Assembly: GCA_050084985.1 (NCBI GenBank)
Contig: JBITNC010000001.1
Location: 111,042,001-111,106,000, forward strand
DNA from: Nageia nagi
Lineage: Eukaryota; Pinophyta
Length of the DNA: 64,000 nt
Direction: 5' to 3'
Shown here: piece by piece, positions 55,540 to 64,000 of the stretch
Numbering within the stretch: the first letter of the stretch is position 1
How the letters are laid out: each line of letters starts with the position of its first letter
Made by a program: the position numbers and the translations under genes
The notes under the pieces: model-generated
What the model saw: only the letters and a program-made list of their open reading frames with translations
The model's database searches: none
What the model was told of the DNA's origin: nothing

Positions 55540-56690
55540 ACTCTTGATTACCAAATCTTCATCATTATTTTTTCTTATTCAAATGATGTTTCTCTTCAAA
55601 TATGGAATATGTCTCACATCAAGAACCCATTGATTTTTGTTATGTAGTTTAATTGTGATCTTACCCATCCCTTCAATCCTATATGGTAGACCATTACCCA
55701 ATAATACCCATCAAAAATCTCCTTAGATATAATCTATGAAATAATCCTTTTGAGAAGAGGCATGAAAAGAAGTACCTGAATCTATAACCTAATAATTATT
55801 AATCATTTAAATAGATAAAACCAAAGCATCTTATAAGATCTCACCATCCATATTAGCTTCATAATTATTACCTTCATTTCCCTCTTTTCCATCTACCTTT
55901 CTAGATAAACACTCCTTTTTCAAGTGTTCCTTATTCCCATAATACCAATAATCCATATTACCTTATGTTTTGGAGTTTCCCTCTAATTTTCCTTGACTTC
56001 GATGTCTATATTTTTCTCTCTATCTTCCTTTATTCTCAACAGTTAATGCACCATGATAACTTTACATTTCACCCATGGATTTCCTCTGCATATCCTCACT
56101 ATGTAGTATGCCTACCACATCATCAAACTTTAACTTGCTAGAAGCCAAAGCAAAGTTTCTAAACATTATTACCAAGCTATTCCAACTATCCAACAATGAA
56201 CATAATATCAACAAGGCACTTATTTCATCATCAAAATCTAAATCCACTTAACTCAATTGATTAGTAACAATATTAAAATCATTCAAGTGGTTTGGAATGG
56301 ATCCTCCTTCAACCATTTGCATATTTCCTTTCATGAGAAATACCTTATTTAAACTTGAGGGTTTTTCATACAACTTGGACAACAAGTCCATAAGATCTTT
56401 TGTAGTCTTTTCCTAGGAGACGTTGAAGGTAACTATTGCTCCCAGATACAACTTCAATATACATAGTGCCTTTTTATCAAGAAGATTCCACTCCTTATCT
56501 AACATAGCTAAAGGTTTCTTTGTCTTACCCTCAAAAGGTAGATAAAGATCCTTTTTGTAAAATTAATCCTCCATTTGCATCTTCTAAAATTGAAAATTCT
56601 AGCCATTAAATCTCTCCACCCTAAACTTTACTTCTTCTGCCATTTCTCCCCCTTGCTCTAGAAATCCTTTATTCCTTTATGTTGAGTGCC
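55540..56690 (-). pseudogene. Gag and protease of the deleted copia element, decayed
   Basis: The gag core is clearest at 56247-56062: DDEISALLILCSLLDSWNSL and FDDVVGILHSEDMQRKSMGE, the (E)..A..LL.SLP.S......L......L....V...L..EE.RRK pattern of copia gag. Further down (about 55800-55560) are text matching the copia protease and pre-integrase linker: a degenerate VIDSG..FH start, MVYHIGLKGWVRSQLNYITK-like text in one frame and VRHIPYLKRNII in another (the L..V.(H/Y)VP.L..NL block). Stops throughout. Confidence 0.7.
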
Positions 56691-56716
56691 CAACAAAATA
56701 AAGCTTTGACACGAGT

Positions 56717-56862
56717 TGTTAGGATTCACTACATAAAAATATAATTGACTAATTAATCTACTTTAATCTAGAAGAAAATAAGCAAACACATATAGAGAAG
56801 ACATCAATGTAACATGGTTACCCCAGTGTAGGCTACTCCATGAAGAATATCCAGTCCTTAAT
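56717..56862 (-). repeat. Truncated 5' LTR of the deleted copia element
   Basis: Matches the first ~145 bp (plus-strand direction) of 54104-54777: TTAATCTACTTTAA.CTAGAA and GTGTAGGCTA.CCATG.AGAAT are shared. The remaining ~530 bp of the LTR are missing; the minisatellite takes over at 56863. Confidence 0.8.
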
Positions 56863-57285
56863 ATTAACCTAAAAATTATTAACCTAAAAAAAATTATTAA
56901 CCTAAATTAGTAACCTAAAAAAATTATTAACCTAAAAAATTATTAACCTAAAAAAATTATTAACCTAAAAAAATTATTAACCTAAAAAATCATTAACCTA
57001 AAAAAATTATTAACCTAAAAAAATATTAACCTAAAAAATTATTAACTTAAAAAAATTATTAACCTAAAAAATTATAATCCTAAAAATTATTAACCTAAAA
57101 AAATTATTAACCTAAAAAATTATTAACCTAAAAATTATTAACCTAAAAAAATTATTAACCAAAAAAATTATTAACCTAAAAAAATTATTAACCTAAAAAT
57201 TATTAACCTAAAAAAATTATTAACCTAAAAAAATTATTAACCTAAAAGAATTATTAACCTAAAAAAATTATTAGCCACTAAAAAA
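56863..57285. repeat. AT-rich minisatellite, about 26 units of 14-17 bp
   Basis: Unit ATTAACCTAAAAAAATT with the A-run varying between 5 and 8. Rare variants include TAATCC, AACTTA, AACCAAA and TTAGCCACT at the right end. The A-run length variation suggests replication slippage. The unit carries AACCTAAA, one C short of a plant telomere box, but is not telomeric repeat. Confidence 0.95.
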
Positions 57286-58671
57286 AATTGTTGACACATA
57301 ATTTGGCACCCTTTTTGGGCCAAACTATATGTCACATAACCCTCACTACGTTAGGATTAATATAGTGTTATGTTATATTTCTATTATTACTTATTATGTA
57401 CCTAAGTTGCTTCTCATATGTAATTCTCTTATTTTGTAGGTTGGACTACCAACGTCGATGCTAACATGCAATGGTACATTTAGGTATATTTCTAAACTTA
57501 TAAATTGAGAATTATATATATAGGAAGGCTATCAAGATTTTATCTTGATAAGATTATGTATATCTCTCACAAACTTGTCGATATTTCTTAACACCACCTA
57601 TAGAGAGTGGAATTTGTTATGCTTAAGAGCTATATACCACTCCTTTACAATATATAATTGGATATGGAATTAGTGTACTTAGACTTCGCAAGATCCCTAG
57701 GGCTAGTGCTAGGTCGCACTGCTCCTCAGTGGTAGTGCTATAGAGATAAATACTTCAAAAGCTTGCATCCATATTATTGGTTATCCATGCATATTGAATC
57801 TGCAAGTATGAATAATTACTCAATAATCTTCAAGGTAAGTACATAGGTATTTATCATTCCTCTCTCATAGGTTTGTTAAGTTATTCAATTCAATTATGTT
57901 ATTGTTATCTTGTCCATTAGTTATTGAGTGATCATAGGAAATTAAGTTCCTTTGCTCGTTAATTAAATTAGATATAATTGTTTAGGGTTCCATTTTATCA
58001 TCTACATATTGATGAACTTGACTCTTTTTATTTTTCAAATCTTCAAGTTAAGGTTTGATAAAAATATTTTAAAAAATAAATAAATAAACTAAAATTTTCA
58101 TTTTAGGGCATCACTTTTTTTGAGGTATTTTCTATTGAAAACCCTCAATTTTGATTTCTCTTTGGATTTAGTAAATTTCCATAAAATTATTAAATTTAAT
58201 TACTTGAATTTCATTTGAAAAATTAGGGCTTTTTATTTTGTGACAAAATATTTTTACATAAAACCCTAGATTTTAAGCTTCATTTTTGAAAAATTTGTGT
58301 ATGTTATTGCCCTATAACCTTGATCAAACCTTAGTTATTCATAGTAGGACACTTTTAAAAGTTAATTTTTGATTGTCCCATGCATTTTCTTGAAGTTTTT
58401 GGTTTAATAACAAAAGGTTTTTGCATAAAACCCTAGGATTTCATGATCAATTTCTCAAAATTGGTGAGATCTAGCATTATAAATTTAATCTTTAGTAATA
58501 TATATTCATAGGAAAGATATATTTTTCATTTATCATGGATTTTAGGTGTATTCCTTGTGATATTAGGATTTAATTACTTAAAGATGGTTTTAAAATTATA
58601 GGAGAAATATTTTTCCCTTCCCATGTCATGATGCAAATGATGTTAATATCAATGCAAATATTATTAAATAA
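57286..58671. other. AT-rich stretch, possibly retroelement leader
   Basis: Begins TTGTTGACACATAATTTGGCACCCTTTTTGGGCC, where TTTGGCACC could be a gypsy-type primer site after an LTR end, but no LTR was identified. No coding frame seen up to 58671. Contains repeated AAACCCTAG(G/A)TTT text near 58262 and 58430. Confidence 0.35.
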
Positions 58672-59004
58672 AATGCTAACATTCATAGTGATATTACTCC
58701 CAATGCTCTTAATGATATTGATTCTAATGATCCTCATGTTGATATTAATGGTTCCAAACATGATTATAATATTGATGATCATAATGATTCTAAATATGAT
58801 TTCCATGATGATGATTCTAATGATCCTAATAATGATCCCAAAGATAATGATTTTCATAGTGATAATTCCAAAGATGATATTGATTTCAATTATCTTAATG
58901 ATGATGATCCTAATGATGAAAATTTCAATTATGATGATTCTTATGATGATATTGCTCCTAATGGAGAAACAAATGGTGATGATAGTCATGATGAAATGCT
59001 TTAA
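58672..59004 (+). pseudogene. Asn/Asp-rich open stretch, retroelement relic suspected
   Basis: 110 sense codons and a stop, in a frame without ATG start. About half the residues are Asp or Asn (NDPNNDPKDNDFHSDNSKDD, then FNYDDSYDDIAPNGETNGDD). One stop upstream (58669) the same frame gives HDANDVNINANIIK, and after the stop at 59002 it continues as NPISIYNVLTTFIHVVNTKN to about 59096. The sequence is built from GAT/AAT-type codons, which also create Met-rich and Ile-rich frames on other phases; those are artefacts. No family recognised. Confidence 0.4.
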
Positions 59005-61299
59005 AAGGATAATCCTATTTCTATTTATAATGTTCTTACTACATTCATTCATGTTGTTAATACTAAAAATTTATTTGCACCAATTAATAGTAAATAATAG
59101 AATAATGATAATAATTAAAGATCCTCTAATAAACCTTAACCTATTGAATTTGAATTCAAATGAATTTACAAAACTATTACTTTACCTATTGTAGAGATTA
59201 CAACTCACACCTAACTTGAAGAAGTCATTGATGGAATGCTCCTATGAACAAGATCACCAAACCAAAGCTCATAACAAAGTGTCATCACTCAACGATCCAT
59301 ATAGAAACCTTAAGAGCCTTTAGTAATCATCAAGGGGTCTACTTAAAATCTAAGTTACTTATGTGAGATGGATCAAATGATTTTAGGAATAAAGTATGCT
59401 TGAGTATAACAAAATACATATATAATAAGTGGCATTGAATAATATCAGTTGAGAGTATTTATGTTACCACCTATCAAGGATTCATATTATGTCATGATAC
59501 ATGATGCACAACCCTTCGCTTCCTTTATAGTCAATAGGTCTAATGCCAAGGTTCCTCTTTGGGCTTATAAAGTTCTAATGCCAATACTTTCTAAAACATC
59601 AAAGCTACTAAACTAAATTCACTTAAATTGAACTAAGAAAAAAATCTAAACACCACATTCTAGCCTATGTCGAGTGATGAAACCCAACCATCATAACACA
59701 AATTGCTAAAAAAATGATTTTTCTAACTTTTTGAGCCTTATAATATGAAATTTGAACTAATCATCTAAATATTTTGTCTAAATCTAAGCAATGAAACCCA
59801 AAGTTTCCATAAAAGTTTCTCAAAAACTTGTCACTTATCTTAGAAACATTCTTATATACTAAAATCTTATTGCAAATTTGAATTATTTATTGAAATTTAA
59901 ACTAAAATCACATCATATCATTATAAAGTATTTGAGACTAAATGTGAATCAATACTAATTACTTCTTTACATGCCCCCAATCTCAACTGAAAACTACCAA
60001 ATCTGACCATTTAACTACCCCTAATCCCAAATTGAAAAACAAAACTAAAACTCTTATAACATGATTTAGTTAAAGTACCCAATTATAAAGTAATATTTGA
60101 AAAGTTTAGCCCATATTAATTATTATGAAGGAAACATGCTAATCTCATTCACCAGGGTAGGGAAATGCCATGTAAAGTAATTATGACTACACTAACCAAT
60201 CAAATATATCATATTCATTCATATTAAAACCATAAAACTCATGGTATATCAAATTAATTGCATCCTTAAACTCATTAAAACTCATGACATCCTCAATTAC
60301 ATCAAAATCATTAGAAAATCAAAACTCATTTCATGGCTCACTCAATCCTATTTGCAAATTGATAATTTTCTTCATTGACAACAAACTTACAAATTTGACT
60401 ATTTCCATGTTTTTTTTTCCAAAATAACCTAAATACTCTTAAAAAATTAATAAATAGGGTTGAGAAACTCATTCATATCTTATTCAAAACTTACTTGAAG
60501 GTTGGGATTCAATCATCTTCACCTTTTGTAACTTTTGCAACTTTGTAGTAACTTTTTGACAACTTTTTGCTCAATCCAAAAACAACTCCAAATTCTTTGA
60601 AATCATGAAATATAATTATAAAAACATATATACATATATGAAACATGCCTTTCCTCAAATTTTTAACCTCTGATTTTCTCTTGTCAATATTTTGATGCTC
60701 TTAGTTCATGATCGACCACTTCTTGTAAACTTAAAACTTAAAACAACCATGTCTTTTGATCTAGGAAGAATTTTCAGATGATTATTTTTTGAACTTGCAT
60801 ATTTTTTCAATATCTAACCATTGCAATTATCACTCATGGAGTGGTGGTGTTCCACACCCTACTCCTATTGGTTGCCAATTTTTCCCTATAAATATTTTAT
60901 TTTGTCTTTCTATAAAAAATGACTTGTATTTATGATAATAACATAACTATCTCTTTTGAAAAAAATTGAAATAACTTTTTGAATTTTATGCAAAACAAAC
61001 ACTTTACAATAACTCTACAAAATTGCACAAGGAGGCAACTTTAATTAATGACTATGCAACATCCACAAGACTAAACTATGTGTCTTGACAAAGGATTATC
61101 ACACAACACAATAATACAAAACAATATGATATTTAGCTAATGTGATAACTATGATTATGTACCTAATAATGTAACTAAAATGTAAAATAGCATTCAAAGA
61201 AAATTAATGATAGTAAGGATACCAATCATCATCACCATCACTATAGTTATCATTGTATTTTGTTAGACTTGCAATTTTTTATTTCATTTTCTTTATATT
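59005..61299. other. AT-rich stretch, nothing recognised
   Basis: 2.3 kb of very AT-rich sequence (long ACT/AAT-rich text). I found no frame above background, no LTR ends and no repeat pairing with another part of the window. Confidence 0.4.
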
Positions 61300-62011
61300 T
61301 TCTAAGGAAGATGGACCTGATTTTTCTTTCCTACATTTCTTACTAGATTTATTATATAACACATATTTCTCCAATCATCTACTATTTCATATTTTTCCTT
61401 AATATTAGCTAATTCTAATTCATTTTCATTATAATGTTCAACATTGTTATAAGCTTCTTCTATGTATGATTTCTTATTTTCAAATTCATAATTGAATGGA
61501 ACTTGGGAATAATCACTTACCTAGACTTTTGAGATCCAAATATGTGGTGAAAAAACTGAATTCTCTTCTTATTTATCATTTTAATTTGAATTTGGAATGT
61601 CATTACCCTACAAAGTGCCACTTCTTATAATTTTATAAAACTTGAGGGGGCTATGACTCTTAATTACACTATCTTGTGTATCCCTTGCAAAACTATCTCC
61701 AACTTCTTACTACATTTGTGTTATCTCTTAACCTTTGCATGTAACATTATCATCATCATTACCAATCATATATAGGTATCATCATTCATGGAAATATCAT
61801 CTCTATTAGTGCTATTAACATCTACACAAGAACTTAGGATGTCATCAACAAAAATTACATCATTACAATGTTCAACATGTTCATGACAAATAATAACATT
61901 ATCATTAACCAAAGAAACTTCATTAGTATCAACTTTATCATTTTTACCACTTGTATTATCTAAGCAAGAACTTATTAAACTAATTTCATCATAAGATTTC
62001 CTTCTATCAAC
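61300..62011 (-). pseudogene. Second Asn/Asp-rich relic frame
   Basis: On the minus strand one phase is open for 81 codons (62011-61766): SYDEISLISSCLDNTSGKND, VSLVNDNVIICHEHVEHCND, VDDILSSCVDVNSTNRDDIS. The same or a neighbouring phase stays legible further down with about ten stops: EVGDSFARDTQDSVIKSHSP, NYEFENKKSYIEEAYNNVEH, YNENELELANIKEKYEIVDD. A last short piece near 61215-61265 reads YNDNYSDGDDDWYPYYH before a stop. This looks like one decayed protein of about 250 residues, rich in Asp/Asn/Glu. No family recognised; the composition resembles the plus-strand relic at 58672. Confidence 0.4.
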
Positions 62012-62384
62012 AATTTATAACATCTCTATATTTTCATGTGCCTTATTTACCTTTGAGGTTTAATGATTATTTTGTGGTCTAAATGCATCTCATATTACAT
62101 TACATCTATATATAAGCAATTCTAGCATTAGAGCATTAGGAATGCACATACAAGCAATTATAACTCAAAAATTAAAAACCTCTAGAAATATCAATGAAAA
62201 TGCATGTAACAAGCCCAAATTACTCTCAAAATATTGTCTACTATGATGACCTATGGTTTTGATAAGTTTTTATCATGAAACAAGTCACCAAATAGTAGCA
62301 AAATATTTTCAAATTTTAGGGCTTTTAAGATGATGTTTTTCTGCAAAAATTTCTCAATATTGATCAAAATATGAAATTTTATGT

Positions 62385-62883
62385 TGGATTGTATAATGCA
62401 TTATTGTAAGGTTTTGTAATGTTCCTCTTTGTAAATTCCCTAATACTTAATGGTATCATTAGATACCTTATGTATTTAAGTGAATATGATAATGTAACCT
62501 ATCCTACACTCCATCTCATGAGCATGTATCTTAGGTAAAAGAGACTAGCATGTCATGCCTTTGTACAATGGTTAAAAGGGTGATACAAAGAGGGATTTTG
62601 TCCTATAAGTAGAATGCCCACTCTTTTTGATCACTCACCAATTTGTGAAGAAAAGTTATGCTCTATGATAGTGATTAGGAGATGAAGTTAGAAGGATTGT
62701 AAGAGAGTTATCTTTGTGAATGAAATAAGTCTTGTTAGTGGATGTACTCCTAGTTGGAGGAACCACTTTATATCTTGAGTCACTTTGTGAGGCTGATTTA
62801 TGTTTTAGTATATTGTTGATTGAGTGAGATTTCAAGAGATCTTGGTAGTTTAGGATTATGTTCTTTGTAGTTCAATCCCTTCA
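62385..62883 (+). repeat. Copia LTR, plus orientation, same family as 37920/46433
   Basis: 499 bp starting TGGATTGTATAATGCATTATTG and ending TCAATCCCTTCA: the reverse complement of the copia LTRs at 37920-38383 and 46433-46926 with many substitutions. It is followed by a primer site, so it is a 5' LTR rather than a solo one. Confidence 0.85.
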
Positions 62884-62885
62884 TT

Positions 62886-62897
62886 TGGTATTAAAGC
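62886..62897 (+). promoter_or_regulatory. Primer-binding site after the copia LTR
   Basis: TGGTATTAAAGC, two bases off TGGTATCAGAGC, placed 2 nt after the LTR end. The leader that follows (to about 63040; GATCCTCTTCGTTCAACTTG, GTAAACTTAAGAGAAGTTAT) is homologous to the leader at 46270-46418 of the other copia element. No coding region follows; another repeat takes over at 63045. Confidence 0.75.
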
Positions 62898-63044
62898 AAG
62901 TTTGAAGGTTCCTCTTCAACATTTTGGAGATCCTCTTCGTTCAACTTGGAGGTCTTCTTCCTTCAATTTTGAGGTCTTGTTAAGGTAAACTTAAGAGAAG
63001 TTATAAATTTCTTTCCTATTTTTTTGGATTATCTCATTATGATT

Positions 63045-64000
63045 CAAAAGATTGTATTCTTTCAGAATTACACTCTAGGAATAGGGTAATATTTTGGTAT
63101 TCCTTATTCTTTCATTCATTTCAATAAATCTTTCCTAATTCCCACTTCTTTTACCCCTTTTCATATTTGTAAATAATGATAAGGAGTCTTTTCTCTATAC
63201 TTAGTCTTTTGTCAAAATTTTGGTCAAGTCTAAAGAGTTTCGGGCATTGTTAATAGTCTAGGTATTGTCTACATGTATGTAAGTCTTAACCATTTTTGTT
63301 TTAATGTCTATCTGCTACCTAGCAAATGTTATAGTATGTCCCAAGAATTAATCTTAGTCAAATTGAGTGTTTTTCTAGTAACTATACATAAAGGGAGAGT
63401 CATAGGTCATAGAAATTCGATCAAAGTCATTTTTGGGAGTTAATGTACCATGTCTAGGTAGTATCATAACATGTAAGAAAAGTAAGTGTCTAAGTTAAAA
63501 TCCAAAGTTATAGAAGTATAGTGTCCCAAGAATTATTGTAAATAAGAATCTTGGTTCAGTCCGAGTCACCAACGGGTGATGTTATAAAACCCATTGATTT
63601 TTAGAAGAAAGTCTCAACTGTACACCAAAAACCCATGGGAAATATTTTAAGAAGACAATAATTAGAGCCCATTGATTTTGAGTGATGACATCATCCTTTT
63701 GGTATGAAATCAATAATTCCTAAAATAATTAGCGGTAGGTAGTATCACATTCACTAGGAGATGTTTTAAGAAGATAACTAAGTAGAGCCTGTTGATTTTA
63801 AATGATGACATTACACCTTTTGCCTAAAATTGATGGGTGTTAAGTGAGCCCCTATCATCATTAGAGCCTACCAAAGAGAAATAAAACCTACCAAATAGGA
63901 GGAAGAATAATGGGTGGGAAAGAACACGTAGTTCCACTTAATCATGAGTGTTTGACCCTCAAGGCTATATCAATGTTTCGATCATAACTCATTTCCACAT
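63045..64000. repeat. Dispersed repeat, copy B, running off the window
   Basis: Same orientation as 1395-2345, starting AAAGATTGTATTCTTTCA and ending at the window edge with ATCATGAGTGTTTGACCCTC. Its left border lies exactly where copia leader homology stops, so this repeat either inserted into the copia leader or marks a rearrangement breakpoint. Confidence 0.6.

Larger units (their letters stand above)
54104..56862 (-). mobile_element. Internally deleted Ty1/copia element with truncated 5' LTR
   Basis: Left LTR 54104-54777 (TGTTAAGATT...TCTCAACA) and the start of the right LTR at 56717 (TGTTAGGATT...) share over 140 bp before the right one breaks off at about 56862 into a minisatellite. 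The minus-strand interior is only 1.9 kb: a degenerate Met-tRNA-type primer site next to 56717, gag (about 56680-56060), zinc knuckle and protease region (about 55960-55560), then unrecognised sequence. Integrase, RT and RNase H are absent. It would be non-autonomous even if intact. Confidence 0.8.

Noticed and set aside
56863-57285. Telomere-like interstitial repeat
   Set aside because: The unit contains AACCTAAA but not the plant telomere heptamer in tandem; it is a different AT-rich minisatellite.
58628-59194. Met/Ile/Leu-rich 188-codon frame on the plus strand and an Ile/Asn-rich 160-codon frame on the minus strand (58570-59052)
   Set aside because: Both are other-phase readings of the GAT/AAT-rich stretch; the residue mix (almost only Met, Ile, Leu or Ile, Asn) is an artefact of simple sequence.
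1-64000. tRNA or rRNA genes
   Set aside because: I looked for tRNA box A/B-like text and rRNA landmarks and saw none; only short tRNA-complementary primer sites of retrotransposons are present.

Overview
This window reads as nuclear DNA of a seed plant with a very large, repeat-filled genome. A conifer or other gymnosperm is my best guess: one ordinary plant gene sits in about 58 kb of nested and decayed LTR retrotransposons and LINEs, the background is AT-rich, and there is a decayed PPR-protein relic. The species cannot be named from the sequence alone. I see no rRNA, tRNA, CRISPR or bacterial-type operon.

The only convincing host gene lies on the minus strand at 29417-35036. It has four coding exons, all joined in phase 0 at GT/AG sites, and encodes a 652-residue U-box/ARM-repeat E3 ubiquitin ligase of the PUB13/PUB14/SPL11 type. 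Its 5' flank (35037-35640) is GC-rich and carries TGGGCCCA and a double ACGTGG motif.

Left part. 1-2345: a decayed coiled-coil reading frame, then a dispersed repeat that recurs at the right edge (63045-64000). 4755-9149: a decayed Ty3/gypsy element (primer site, gag, protease, RT, RNase H, integrase, polypurine tract). Its 3' LTR (9150-10530) is followed after about 200 bp by an inverted copy (10735-12115), giving a palindrome of about 3 kb. 12116-26475 is a nest: a Ty1/copia integrase is split by a LINE, and the LINE is split by a young, structurally complete LTR retrotransposon (LTRs 16725-18211 and 23750-25236, target duplication GTTAC). This last element has a gag and two more long open frames but no protease, RT, RNase H or integrase. 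Its LTR carries an array of TGACGTCA-like and TCCGGA motifs.

Right part. A second LINE (minus strand, 36000-37919 and 46927-48480) is split by a Ty1/copia element with recognisable LTRs (37920-38383, 46433-46926) and decayed gag-pol. Then come a stretch with no recognised gene (48481-51119), a decayed PPR relic (51120-53630), a 112-bp tandem array, an internally deleted copia element (54104-56862) whose second LTR stops at a 14-17 bp AT-rich minisatellite, two Asn/Asp-rich relic frames (58672-59004 plus; 61766-62011 minus), and another copia LTR with primer site (62385-62897).

The parts do not form one pathway. The window is a single ubiquitin-ligase gene in layered transposon debris. The most unusual item is the young LTR element without pol, with its motif-rich LTR and non-ATG, frame-shifted ORF2/ORF3.
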